A DNA stretch of 64,000 nucleotides from Bog-159 sp963709155 (GTDB lineage Bacteria; Acidobacteriota; Terriglobia; Bryobacterales; Bryobacteraceae), in assembly GCA_963709155.1 (NCBI GenBank), contig CAVPVD010000010.1, forward strand, positions 930,001 through 994,000. The letters run 5' to 3'. Every line of letters begins with the position of its first letter. Position 1 is the first letter of the stretch. The notes under the pieces are model-generated. The model did not search any database and had not been told where the DNA came from. It saw nothing but the letters and a program-made list of their open reading frames with translations. The position numbers and the translations under genes were made by a program. Shown here in pieces: positions 35,851-44,668 of this stretch.

Positions 35851-36886
35851 GCCGCCCGACATCTCGGTCGTAGTGGTCAATTGGAACCGGCGCGACTACC
35901 TGCGCGCCTGCCTTCGATCGCTGGCCGCCCAGCGCGGCGCTACTTTCGAAGTCATCGTAGTCGATAACGGTTCAACGGATGGCTCGGTGGAAATGGCGCA
36001 CTCCGAATTCGATGTACGGGTGATCTCGAACGCGGACAACCGCGGCTTCTGCGCCGCGAATAATCAAGCCTTCGCCGCCGCCCGTGGACGATTCATTGCG
36101 CTGCTGAACAACGATGCGGAAGCCGCGCCGGATTTCCTCGCCGAGTTGCGCCGCGCTTTCGACAATGCGCCCGATATCGGCATGGCCGCCGCCAAAGTGC
36201 TGGTCTGGGAGAATCCTCGCCGCATCGACCGCATCGACAAGGTTGGACACCTCATTTATCCGGATGGCCAGAATCGCGGCCGCGGCACCGGTGAAATCGA
36301 CCTGGGGGAGGATGGTCCCTACGGTCGTACTGCGGAGTGTCTCTGGCCGGATGGCTCGGCCGCCATGTATCGCAAAACCATGCTGGACGCCATCGGTGGT
36401 TTCGACGAAGACTTCTTCATGTTCGCCGACGATGCGGAACTCGGCCTCCGCGCGCGCATCGCCGGATGGCGCTGCCTCTATATGCCGGGCGCGGTGGCGC
36501 GCCACCATCGCGGCGGAAGCCTGGATACGGGATCCGCCAAACGCATCTTCCTGATCGAGCGCAACCGCGTGCTGCTGGCCGCCAAGCTGTTCCCCTGGAG
36601 CCTTCTGCTGCTCAACCCGTATTACTTCGCGCTGCGCCTCGCCAGCGGCCTAGCGGCGGCGGCCGGCGGCAAGGGCGAGATGGCCCGATTCCCCGGTTTC
36701 GCCAATAAGCTGCGCCTGTCCTGGACCATCCTGTGCGCGGACATGGCCGCCCTCCGCCTGCTGCCCCGCATGCTCCGGAAGCGCCGCGCCGTGCGCGAGA
36801 TTGCCAAACTGACGCCGCGCCAGATCCGCCGCTTGATTCTCGAAAACCGCATCCCGGTGCGCGCGCTCGTGGAGAAATCGAACTAA
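35840..36886 (+). CDS. Family 2 glycosyltransferase (rhamnosyltransferase-like)
   Basis: A 348-residue GT-A fold enzyme. The N-terminus has VVVVNWNRRDYLRACLRSL and EVIVVDNGSTDGS, a nucleotide-sugar-binding signature. A middle ALLNNDAEAAPDF holds the DxD-type site (NNDAE), and a later FMFADDAELGLRARIAGWR holds the catalytic-base region. The C-terminal 80 residues are hydrophobic and basic, suggesting membrane association. This is typical of wbbL-like rhamnosyltransferases in cell-surface glycan synthesis. It uses a GTG start that overlaps the nuoM stop by 11 bp, so translational coupling is likely although the pathways look unrelated. Confidence 0.88.
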   Translation: MYAEPPDISVVVVNWNRRDYLRACLRSLAAQRGATFEVIVVDNGSTDGSVEMAHSEFDVRVISNADNRGFCAANNQAFAAARGRFIALLNNDAEAAPDFLAELRRAFDNAPDIGMAAAKVLVWENPRRIDRIDKVGHLIYPDGQNRGRGTGEIDLGEDGPYGRTAECLWPDGSAAMYRKTMLDAIGGFDEDFFMFADDAELGLRARIAGWRCLYMPGAVARHHRGGSLDTGSAKRIFLIERNRVLLAAKLFPWSLLLLNPYYFALRLASGLAAAAGGKGEMARFPGFANKLRLSWTILCADMAALRLLPRMLRKRRAVREIAKLTPRQIRRLILENRIPVRALVEKSN

Positions 36887-36903
36887 CTTGGGCGCGTCGC
36901 GGC

Positions 36904-38178
36904 CTACTGAATCACTTCGCGCCCCACCGCCTCGTTCAACTGGCTCGCCGCGCTTAAATACGACCCCACCAGGTTGATGTAAGCCACCTGCGTCGCCCGG
37001 TAGTCGCGCTGCGCATCCAGATAATCCAGCAGCGCCGCTTGCCCACGCTGATACGCAAACGACATAGAATCCCGAATCCGCGTGGCCGTATCCAGATATC
37101 CGTCCGTGCCCTTATACGGGAGCAAGAGATTCACCGAGCTCACGACGGTGAAATAGGCCGAATCTACGTCGCTGAAGACCTGCGCCTCCGCCGCGTCCTT
37201 TTGCCGCTGCGCATGCGTAATGTCGATTTCCGTGCGCAACTTCTCCCCCTGATTTCGATCGAAGATGCGCAGAGGAATATTTACGCTGAACCCGATATAA
37301 ATCGTGATGGGAGGATTGCGCCCCAGGTCCATGCCGAAAGTCGGGTCCGTGGAGCCGTTGGAAACAGCCAGTTTGTGATCGGTTTCAGCTTTGCCGACCG
37401 TTTCCACCGCGGCTTTCAGATCCGGCCGGGCCGCCAGGGCCACGGAGTGGAACTCGTCCAACGGCATCAGCCGCTCCTGAAATTCGAAGGGCCCGGTCAC
37501 ATCGAATCGATCCACCGGCGTACGGTCGTTCAGCAGCATCAACAGCGTGATTTTCGCGGTTCTGGCGTTCACCATGGCCGTCTGATAGTCGGACTCGTAT
37601 TGCGCGCGCTGCAACACAAGCCGGTCCAGGTCTACGCGCGCAATATCCCCGGCCTTAAATCGCACGCGGTTGATGGTCAACTCTTTGTCGAAATATTCCA
37701 GGTTCTCCTTGGCATTCGCCAGCAGCGCCTTGGCCTGCAAAGTTAACACGAAAGCGCTGCGCAGATTGAACAGCAGCGTACGTTCCAGATCCATTTGCTG
37801 CGATTCCGCAATGGCGGTTCCTTTCTGCGCGCTTTCGAGGCGCAGTTCCCGCTTGTGCTGGCGCTCGTGCAAATAGTCGAATGCCACCAGCGGAAAAGCG
37901 TAGGCAAAAGGACGATAGGGATTGCCGTTGAAAGGTTGTAGCTGGTCGAGGCCCGCCGTGAGGTTGGGGTTCGGCCGCAGATCTGCCGTGATCTCGTCCG
38001 CCTTGGATTCCTGGATATTCAGTTGCCCCGCGCGCAGGTTCGGGTTGTCCGCTTCGAACTTGGCCTTCACCTGCTGCCACGTCAGCATGGTCTGCGCGGA
38101 CGCTTGTCCATATGCTGCGGGGACCAGGCACGTCCCCACCAGGATCCCGATTTCTAACAAACAGATCGATCGCTGCAT
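36904..38178 (-). CDS. TolC-family outer membrane efflux protein (CzcC-like)
   Basis: A 424-residue outer-membrane efflux factor with a signal peptide ending AAYGQ and two long helical hairpin repeats rich in heptads (LDRLVLQRAQYESDYQTAMV and, in the second repeat, LLDYLDAQRDYRATQVAYI). The OEP repeats sit at about residues 35-220 and 235-420. It is the last gene of a minus-strand operon with a CzcA-type pump (10 bp gap) and adaptor, so it is the exit duct of that tripartite pump. Metal specificity is not visible in this subunit. Confidence 0.92.
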   Translation of the reverse strand: MQRSICLLEIGILVGTCLVPAAYGQASAQTMLTWQQVKAKFEADNPNLRAGQLNIQESKADEITADLRPNPNLTAGLDQLQPFNGNPYRPFAYAFPLVAFDYLHERQHKRELRLESAQKGTAIAESQQMDLERTLLFNLRSAFVLTLQAKALLANAKENLEYFDKELTINRVRFKAGDIARVDLDRLVLQRAQYESDYQTAMVNARTAKITLLMLLNDRTPVDRFDVTGPFEFQERLMPLDEFHSVALAARPDLKAAVETVGKAETDHKLAVSNGSTDPTFGMDLGRNPPITIYIGFSVNIPLRIFDRNQGEKLRTEIDITHAQRQKDAAEAQVFSDVDSAYFTVVSSVNLLLPYKGTDGYLDTATRIRDSMSFAYQRGQAALLDYLDAQRDYRATQVAYINLVGSYLSAASQLNEAVGREVIQ

Positions 38179-38188
38179 GAATGCTCCA

Positions 38189-41100
38189 TCAAACCTGCAA
38201 AGTATCGCCGTCCCGCGCCGCCAGCGCGTAGAGCACCGGCGAGAGGAAAATCGAAAGGAACAGACGCGAGGCCAGGCCGGCTACGATCACGATGGCGAAG
38301 GGCTTCTGCGAGTCGCTGCCGATGCCCGTCGACATGGCCGCCGGCAGCAGGCCGAAGCAGGCTACCAACGCCGTCATCATGATGGGACGCAGGCGCAGCA
38401 TCGAGGCTTCCAGCGTGGCCGTCGGAATGTCTCTTCCTTCCAGCCGCAGCTTGTTGATGAACGAATATAAAATTACGCTGGTCTGCACCGCGACGCCCAT
38501 CAGCGCCACGAAACCCAACATCGACGAAACACTGAAATTCGTATGCGTGATCCGCAGCGCCAGCAAGCCGCCCACCGGCTCCGTCACCAGTACGCTGAAG
38601 AAGATAATGAGCGGGAACTTCAGGTTTCCGTACAGCGCGAAAAGGATCAGCAGGATCAGCAGCACGGTCAAGGGCCCGATGATCTTCATCTGTTGCTGCG
38701 ATGCCAGGTATTCCTTGTATTCCCCGCCCCAATCGAATGTGTACCCGATCGGCAGTTTCACCGCGGCAGCCACTCTCTGCCGGGCCTCGCCCACCGCGCT
38801 CGCCAGGTCACGTCCTTCCACGCTGAACTGCACCCCGATAAAGCGCGAATTCCCCTCGCGATAAATGAACGAAGCGCCGCTTTCTACTTTGATCTCGCAG
38901 AATTGGCTGAGGGGCAGATATTGCCCGTCGGGCGTGGCGATCAGCAGGCTCTTAATGGCGTTCTCATCGCTGCGGAAAGGCTCCTGCATACGCACCACCA
39001 GGTCGAACTGACGCTCGCCCTGGATCACCTCGGTGGCGGCGGTGCCGCCCAAGGCGGTCCCCACCAGGGTATTCACGTCGCTCACGTTCAGTCCATAACG
39101 CGCCAGCTTGGCGCGGTCCGGAGTGATGACCAAAGTCGGCTGGCCGAGTTCCCGCACCACCGTAATTCCGGTAATCCCGGGCACTTTGCCGATGATGTTC
39201 TTCACCTGCACCGCCCGGTCTTCGAGCGTCGCCAGCTCCGGACCGAAAATCTTCACCGCCAGCGAACTCTTCAAGCCCGTCTCGGCCTCGTCTACCGCAT
39301 CCTCGGCGGGCTGCGTGTAGTTGAAGATAATACCCGGAAACGCCGACAGCTTTTGTTGGATCGCTTTCGTCAGCTCAGGCTTGGTGTGGATGCCGCCTTG
39401 CCATGCCTTGTCGCCATAGGGTTTCAGGCCGACATAAAACTCGTTGTTGAAGAAGCCGGTGGTATCCGTGCCATCGTCCGGACGCCCTAGTTCGTTGGCC
39501 ACCGTGGTCACCTGCGGGAAGCTGCGCAGAATATCCCGGATCTGCGGCGAGAGCTTGGAAGCCTCTTCGAAGGAAATCGTGTAGGGCGTCGTGGCGCGAA
39601 CCCACAGCGCTCCCTCGTCCAGGTGCGGCATAAATTCGCCGCCGATCCCGGGAATCAGCAACAGCGATGCCGCGAAGATCGCCAGAATCACCGCCACCGT
39701 GATCAACCGGTTGCGCAGGCACCAGCCCAGCAATCGGCCATACCCGGCCCGAATCGCGTCGTAGACCCGGTTGCGCGGCTCGTGCACGTGCTTGCGCAGG
39801 AAGAAGGAGCACAGCACCGGCAGCAGCGTCAAGGCGCAGAGCAACGCGCCCAACAGCGCGAACGACATGGTGTCCGCCATGGGTTCGAACAGCCTGCCCG
39901 AGGGCCCGGTGAGCACATAAATCGGCAGGTACCCGGCGATAATCACGGCGATCGCATAGAAGATCGGGCGCTCCACGTCGCGCGCCGCCGCCCGGATCAC
40001 CTCGATGAACTGCACGTCATGGCTTCCCTGCGCGTCCGCGTGGCGCGCCGCCAACTCGCGGAAGATATTCTCCACCATCACCACCGAGCCGTCCACGATG
40101 ATGCCGAAATCGATTGCGCCGATGGACAAAAGGTTCGCCGGAATATGCCGCCAGTCCAGGCAGATAAACGAAAACATCAGCGCAAACGGGATGGTCACCG
40201 CCACGATCAGCGCCGTCCGCACGCTGAACAGAAACAGCCCCAGAATCAGGAGCACCAGCAACATGCCGCGCAGAAGATTCTCTTCTACCGTACTGGTGGT
40301 CTCTTCAATCAACCCCTGCCGGTCGTAATAGGGCACCACTTTCACATCCGGCGGCAGCACATGCTCGTTGAGCTCCTTGGTCATGGCCTCCACGCGCCGC
40401 AGGATCACTTGCGCCTGCTCGCCCACGCGCATCAGGATGACGCCCTCCACCGCCTCGTCCTGCTTCATGTATCCGAACTGGCCGAGCCGCGGCGCGTGGC
40501 CGATCTCCACTTTCGCAATGTCCTTCACGTAAACCGGGATCCCGTTCTTCTCCTGCAGAACGACGTTTCCGATATCCGCCGTGTCGCGCACCAATCCCAA
40601 CCCGCGAATGTAATAGAATTGCCCGCCCTGCGAATAAAACCCGCCGCCGGCATTGGCGTTGTTGTTACTCAGTTGCTGCGTTACTTGCGGGACGGTCACG
40701 CCATAGGCAAACAGTTTATTCGGATCGAGCAGAACCTGGTATTGCATGGTGGTTCCGCCAAATCCGGAGTCGTCCGCCACCCCCTGGATGGAGCGGTAGT
40801 GGCGTTCCAGCACCCAGTCCTCGATCACCTTCAGGTCCTGCGGCGAGCGGTCCGGGCTCTGCAAAACATAGCGGTAGATCAGGCCGCTGGGGCTGAAGAG
40901 CGGCGAAATCGTGGGCTGCAGACCGTCGGGCATATCGGCGTTCGCCATGCGCTCAAACGCCTGCTCGCGCACGAAATAGGGGTCGGCGCCGTATTCGAAA
41001 TTCATCTCGATCGCGGACAGCCCGTACAGCGAGATCGAGCGCAGCGCTTCCAGCCGCGGAATTCCGTTCATCTCGATTTCTATCGGAATGCTGACCAGCC

Positions 41101-41287
41101 GTTCGATTTCCTCGGCCGCGTGGCCCGGCCACTGCGTGATGATTTCCACGTGCGGCGGCGAAAGGTCCGGGTAAGCGTCAATCGGCAGCTTCTCAAAAGA
41201 AATAGCGCCCCAAAACATCAGGGCCAGCGAAGCGATTACAATCAGGAACCGCTGCCGCAAGGCGAAGGAGACTAGTTTCGCAATCAT
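38189..41287 (-). CDS. czcA: CzcA/CusA-family heavy-metal RND efflux pump
   Basis: A 1032-residue HME-RND transporter with 12 transmembrane helices and two large periplasmic loops. TM4 carries the proton-relay motif AIDFGIIVDGSVVMVENI with Asp393, Asp399 and Glu406. This DFGxxxDG form is typical of the CzcA (Zn/Co/Cd/Ni) branch rather than the CusA (Cu/Ag) branch. The N-terminus KLPIDAYPDLSPPHVEIITQ is the standard HME start. It is encoded 9 bp after the adaptor and 10 bp before the TolC-like gene. Export of divalent cations from the periplasm or cytoplasm is the family role; the actual metal is inferred from the motif only. Confidence 0.94.
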   Translation of the reverse strand: MIAKLVSFALRQRFLIVIASLALMFWGAISFEKLPIDAYPDLSPPHVEIITQWPGHAAEEIERLVSIPIEIEMNGIPRLEALRSISLYGLSAIEMNFEYGADPYFVREQAFERMANADMPDGLQPTISPLFSPSGLIYRYVLQSPDRSPQDLKVIEDWVLERHYRSIQGVADDSGFGGTTMQYQVLLDPNKLFAYGVTVPQVTQQLSNNNANAGGGFYSQGGQFYYIRGLGLVRDTADIGNVVLQEKNGIPVYVKDIAKVEIGHAPRLGQFGYMKQDEAVEGVILMRVGEQAQVILRRVEAMTKELNEHVLPPDVKVVPYYDRQGLIEETTSTVEENLLRGMLLVLLILGLFLFSVRTALIVAVTIPFALMFSFICLDWRHIPANLLSIGAIDFGIIVDGSVVMVENIFRELAARHADAQGSHDVQFIEVIRAAARDVERPIFYAIAVIIAGYLPIYVLTGPSGRLFEPMADTMSFALLGALLCALTLLPVLCSFFLRKHVHEPRNRVYDAIRAGYGRLLGWCLRNRLITVAVILAIFAASLLLIPGIGGEFMPHLDEGALWVRATTPYTISFEEASKLSPQIRDILRSFPQVTTVANELGRPDDGTDTTGFFNNEFYVGLKPYGDKAWQGGIHTKPELTKAIQQKLSAFPGIIFNYTQPAEDAVDEAETGLKSSLAVKIFGPELATLEDRAVQVKNIIGKVPGITGITVVRELGQPTLVITPDRAKLARYGLNVSDVNTLVGTALGGTAATEVIQGERQFDLVVRMQEPFRSDENAIKSLLIATPDGQYLPLSQFCEIKVESGASFIYREGNSRFIGVQFSVEGRDLASAVGEARQRVAAAVKLPIGYTFDWGGEYKEYLASQQQMKIIGPLTVLLILLILFALYGNLKFPLIIFFSVLVTEPVGGLLALRITHTNFSVSSMLGFVALMGVAVQTSVILYSFINKLRLEGRDIPTATLEASMLRLRPIMMTALVACFGLLPAAMSTGIGSDSQKPFAIVIVAGLASRLFLSIFLSPVLYALAARDGDTLQV

Positions 41288-41296
41288 TTTTTCGCC

Positions 41297-42490
41297 CTAT
41301 TGGATGGCATTGGCGAACTGCAGGAAAAGGCTGCCGTCCGCTACCACGTTTTCGCCTTCGCGTAAGCCGGTGGCGATTTCCACCAATCCATCCTGCTGCG
41401 GCCCGATCGTAACCGAACGCTGCGCGAACTTGCCGGGTTGGGCCTCCACGTACACGATGGGTTCATTCTTGTCGTCGCGCAGCACCGCGGCCACTGGTAC
41501 CACTAGAATGTTGTTCCGGCGGCTGGTGCGAATGACCGCATCCACGAACATATCCTTCTTTAGCAGGCCGCCGGGATTGCCGGTGACGATGCGCACCGGC
41601 GTAGTGCGCGTGTTGGGATCCACAAACGATCCGATGTTAGAAATCACGCCGTGAAAAGTGCGGCTGAATGATGGATTGGTTTCCTCCACCCCGTCGCCAT
41701 TCTTGACCGACGGCAGGTCCCTGTCGAAGATGTGTCCTTGCACCCACACGGTGGAAACGTCGCTGATCTGAAAACAGACCGTCTGGCCGGCTTCGATCAG
41801 CATGCCGGGCGAAATGAGCTTCTGCACAATCACGCCCGAAATCGGCGACCGTACGGCCAATTCGGTGCTGATCGCCGTTCCTTGCTTCTCCGCCTGGTCG
41901 ATCTCCTGCGCCGTGATGCCGAAAATGCGCAGCGGCTGCAGGCTGTTCTGAACATCGGTAGTCGCATCGTTGTAGTCCGCTACGCTGCTTTCGTAGTCTT
42001 TGACGGCCACCACTCCGTGATCCAGCATCTCTTTCATGCGGTCGACGATTCGCTTGTTGAATTGCTCGCGGTTGCGCGCCTTGCGATACACCGCGATGGC
42101 GTTGGCGACGTCCGGACTGGAGACGTACAGCAGCGGCTCGTCCTTCTTAACGGGTGTGCCGACGTCCACCAGAATCCGCGTGATCGGCCCATTTACCTGC
42201 GTGATGGCCTGCGTCGTGTGATCCTGGTCCCAATCCACGGTGCCGGTAGTGTGGATAGCCACCCCCCAAGAGGTCCGCGTCACCGGCGTGATTTTCAAGT
42301 GGGAAAGTTGATCTTGCGGTACGGCGAAAAGACCGGCTTGCGCGCCGGCTTCCTGTCCGGCTTTGCTTTCGGCCTTAGGGGGCCCTCCGCAAGCTGCTTG
42401 CGACCACCCCAGCGCGGCCAGGAAAATCGCGGGGGCACATCCGGCAAATGGCAATCGCCGCATGCCGGTCAACGGCAATGCTGTCTGCAT
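41297..42490 (-). CDS. RND efflux periplasmic adaptor (CzcB/CusB-like), probable lipoprotein
   Basis: About 397 residues. The start at 42490 is chosen because it gives a signal sequence with a possible lipobox (WSQAAC) and has AGGAG-type purines upstream. The ORF extends to 42709, but that part overlaps the small Cys-rich gene. The lipoyl/barrel-sandwich halves are at ITRILVDVGTPVKKDEPLLYVSS and LAVRSPISGVIVQKLISPGM, split by a helical hairpin; the beta-barrel and membrane-proximal domains follow (VWVQGHIFDRDL, LVVPVAAVLRDD). It links the CzcA-type pump to the TolC-like channel. No His-rich metal-binding N-terminal extension is present. Confidence 0.91.
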   Translation of the reverse strand: MQTALPLTGMRRLPFAGCAPAIFLAALGWSQAACGGPPKAESKAGQEAGAQAGLFAVPQDQLSHLKITPVTRTSWGVAIHTTGTVDWDQDHTTQAITQVNGPITRILVDVGTPVKKDEPLLYVSSPDVANAIAVYRKARNREQFNKRIVDRMKEMLDHGVVAVKDYESSVADYNDATTDVQNSLQPLRIFGITAQEIDQAEKQGTAISTELAVRSPISGVIVQKLISPGMLIEAGQTVCFQISDVSTVWVQGHIFDRDLPSVKNGDGVEETNPSFSRTFHGVISNIGSFVDPNTRTTPVRIVTGNPGGLLKKDMFVDAVIRTSRRNNILVVPVAAVLRDDKNEPIVYVEAQPGKFAQRSVTIGPQQDGLVEIATGLREGENVVADGSLFLQFANAIQ

Positions 42491-42540
42491 ACCGATACTC
42501 TTCTCCTCTTCATCAAAAACGGGATGGATATATGGAAGAG

Positions 42541-42831
42541 CTAGGCGTCCGGAGGGCCACGCGAGGAACTGGCGGAAAGCAGCGTTTGGTAGACCGTCTC
42601 CACGTCCGGAACCGGTGCCAGCCAAGCCATCGAGAGCACGGGCGCCACCGTCGCGTTTACCGCCGTCTGCAGAAACGGCAGTAGGCCCACGTGGCAAAGC
42701 AGGCAGCAATGGTCCGGAGTGTGGTGCGATTCTTCCTGCGCAGCCAGAGCCAGGGACTGGCCAAGGATGATCAGACCCACCAGAATCAGGAGAAGCGGCG
42801 TTCTCCCCGAGGACCGCCTTTGGCGGGCCAC
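42541..42831 (-). CDS. Small exported Cys/His-rich protein at the head of the metal efflux operon
   Basis: A 96-residue protein with a basic n-region, a hydrophobic signal or anchor (LLLILVGLIILGQSLALA) and a short metal-ligand-rich stretch HHTPDHCCLLCH just after it. The remainder is weakly hydrophobic and ends SSSRGPPDA. It lies 50 bp upstream of the adaptor gene on the same strand. No named family is certain; it resembles small DUF2946-like exported proteins seen near copper or other metal genes. A periplasmic metal-sensing or metal-carrying role is an inference from composition and position. The antisense ORFs at 42363-42770 and 42448-42684 have no recognisable content. Confidence 0.62.
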   Translation of the reverse strand: MARQRRSSGRTPLLLILVGLIILGQSLALAAQEESHHTPDHCCLLCHVGLLPFLQTAVNATVAPVLSMAWLAPVPDVETVYQTLLSASSSRGPPDA

Positions 42832-42993
42832 ACGGTTGCTATGGTTGCGCGCTGTGATGGGCTTAGGTTAGCAGATGTACCTTATTCACCAAAACGACCG
42901 CCGGCCGGACAGCACGCTACCCCCCGGTTCGGTGTACAATATGGTTGCCAATTCGGAGTGTGCCGCTTGGCCCCGAACAACTCTGGGGGAGCC

Positions 42994-43302
42994 ATGGATA
43001 AACCAGCGCAGAACATTCAAGATAGCTTTTTAAACAACGCGCGAAAAGACAAAATTGTCCTCACCATCTATTTAATGAGTGGGGTGAAGCTTTCCGGCCG
43101 CATCAAGAGTTTCGACAAGTACTCCCTGGTCTTGGAAACGAATAATCAGGAACAGCTCATCTTCAAGCACGCCATCTCCACGGTCGTGACTTTGAAGACG
43201 GCCCATTCCTACGCCGCGAGCTCGCAGTCCGTTGGATCGGTGCCGGTGGCCGCTGGCCCATCGTCCAATCCGGTGGCGCAGGCGGAAACCTCGGAGGCCT
43301 GA
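42994..43302 (+). CDS. hfq: RNA chaperone Hfq
   Basis: A 102-residue Hfq. The Sm1 region has NIQDSFLNNARKDK and VLTIYLMSGVKLSGRIKSFD, and Sm2 has LIFKHAISTVV. The Gln-Asp-x-Phe and KHAIST residues that form the U-rich RNA-binding pore are kept. A 30-residue Ser/Ala/Pro-rich C-terminal tail follows the core. The ATG at 42994 has GGGGGA 4 bp upstream; the longer ORF to 42691 is not used because the Hfq core starts here. Hfq stabilises small RNAs and promotes sRNA-mRNA pairing. It is followed directly by hflX, as in many proteobacteria. Confidence 0.96.
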   Translation: MDKPAQNIQDSFLNNARKDKIVLTIYLMSGVKLSGRIKSFDKYSLVLETNNQEQLIFKHAISTVVTLKTAHSYAASSQSVGSVPVAAGPSSNPVAQAETSEA

Positions 43303-43349
43303 TCTCAACCACCCCACAAACCCCGCCGGAACGCGCAATCCTCGTCGGC

Positions 43350-44633
43350 GTGGACTGGAAGAATCGCCGCGCGGGCGCCTATTTTGGCCCGGCGCACGCC
43401 GCCGAGTCTCTCGAAGAACTCTCGGAGTTGGCGTCCAGCGCGGGCGCCGTCATCGTCGATCGCGTCATCCAATCCCGCGATGCGCCGGAGGCCGCCACTT
43501 TGATCGGCCATGGCAAAGTCGTGGAACTGGCGCAATTGAGCGGGTCACTGGATGCCGGCCTGGTCATCTTCGATCACGACCTCACGCCCACCCAGCAGCG
43601 CAACCTGGAAAAAGAACTGGGCCGCCGCGTGATCGATCGCACACAACTGATCCTCGACATATTCGCCCGCCGCGCACGCACCCGGGAAGGCCGCTTGCAG
43701 GTCGAATTGGCGCAGTTGAATTACCTGCTGCCGCGTCTTAGCGGCCGCGGCGTCGAGATGTCCCGCTTGGGCGGAGGCATCGGCACGCGCGGCCCCGGCG
43801 AGACCAAACTGGAGACTGACCGCCGCCGGATTCACCACCGCGTGAAGAAAATCGAAGAAGACCTGGAGAACGTGCGCTCCGGACGCGCGCTACATCGCCG
43901 CAAGCGCCAGGCCGTGCCCTTGCCTACCATCGCGCTGGTGGGTTACACAAATGCCGGGAAATCCACCCTTTTTAACCGCCTGGCACAGGCCGCCGTGCTG
44001 GCCGATTCACGCATGTTCGCCACGCTCGATCCTACGGTCCGTCCCGTCACGCTGCCCTCCCGCCGCCGCGTCCTGGTAAGCGATACGGTCGGATTCATCG
44101 GGAACCTGCCCACCACGCTGGTCAAGGCGTTCCGCGCCACGCTCGAAGAGGTGACCGACGCCACCCTGATCCTGCACGTGGTGGATGTCTCCGCGCCGCA
44201 TGCCGCCGCGCAGACCGGCCACGTCCTCAGGGTGCTGGCCGAAATCGACGCCGCCGCCATTCCCCAACTGCTGGTATTAAATAAGGTCGACCGGCTCCCC
44301 GAAGCCGGGATCGATGTCGAAGCGTACCGTCACCGCGTGCTGGGCGGCTCCGGCGCGGCCGCCGAATCGCGTGCCGTAGCCATCTCCGCGCTCAGCGGGC
44401 AAGGGATCGATCGCCTGTTGGCCGCTGTTGACGAAGTCTTGCCGTTCGATCCCATCGTGCGCGCGCGACTGCGTTTACCGCAGGGCGACGGCGCCCGCAT
44501 CTCCATGGTGCATGATCTCGGCCGCGTGCTCGAAACCCGCTACGTGGAAGATATGTGCGAAATGGAAGTAGAAATCCCGGAGTCGCTGCGGCTGAGACTA
44601 TCCAAGTTCGTCAAAACGGATAGCGCACTTTAG
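43350..44633 (+). CDS. hflX: Ribosome-associated GTPase HflX
   Basis: A protein of about 427 residues with the HflX N-terminal domain (TLIGHGKVVELA, FDHDLTPTQQRNLEKEL, LDIFARRARTREGRLQVELA and GGIGTRGPGETKLETDRR). The TrmE-Era-type G domain has G1 GYTNAGKST near residue 198, G3 DTVGFI and G4 NKVD. HflX splits stalled or stress-damaged ribosomes. The start is unsure. The GTG at 43350 has no ribosome binding site, and the homologous N-terminus usually begins further upstream. The same frame is open back through ERAILVGV to the hfq stop, where GGAGG precedes a CTG (43299) or ATC (43302), so a non-canonical start coupled to hfq is possible. Confidence 0.93.
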   Translation: MDWKNRRAGAYFGPAHAAESLEELSELASSAGAVIVDRVIQSRDAPEAATLIGHGKVVELAQLSGSLDAGLVIFDHDLTPTQQRNLEKELGRRVIDRTQLILDIFARRARTREGRLQVELAQLNYLLPRLSGRGVEMSRLGGGIGTRGPGETKLETDRRRIHHRVKKIEEDLENVRSGRALHRRKRQAVPLPTIALVGYTNAGKSTLFNRLAQAAVLADSRMFATLDPTVRPVTLPSRRRVLVSDTVGFIGNLPTTLVKAFRATLEEVTDATLILHVVDVSAPHAAAQTGHVLRVLAEIDAAAIPQLLVLNKVDRLPEAGIDVEAYRHRVLGGSGAAAESRAVAISALSGQGIDRLLAAVDEVLPFDPIVRARLRLPQGDGARISMVHDLGRVLETRYVEDMCEMEVEIPESLRLRLSKFVKTDSAL

Positions 44634-44668
44634 CCATTGGATCAGATCCGTTCTTGCTATGGTAAGGC

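Noticed and set aside
39623..41275. A 550-codon plus-strand ORF.
   Set aside because: It is antisense to the czcA-like gene, whose motifs are unambiguous, and is rich in Arg, His and Gln as expected for a shadow.
42363..42770. A 135-codon plus-strand ORF over the start of the metal efflux operon.
   Set aside because: It is antisense to the adaptor gene start and the Cys/His-rich small gene and has no recognisable feature.
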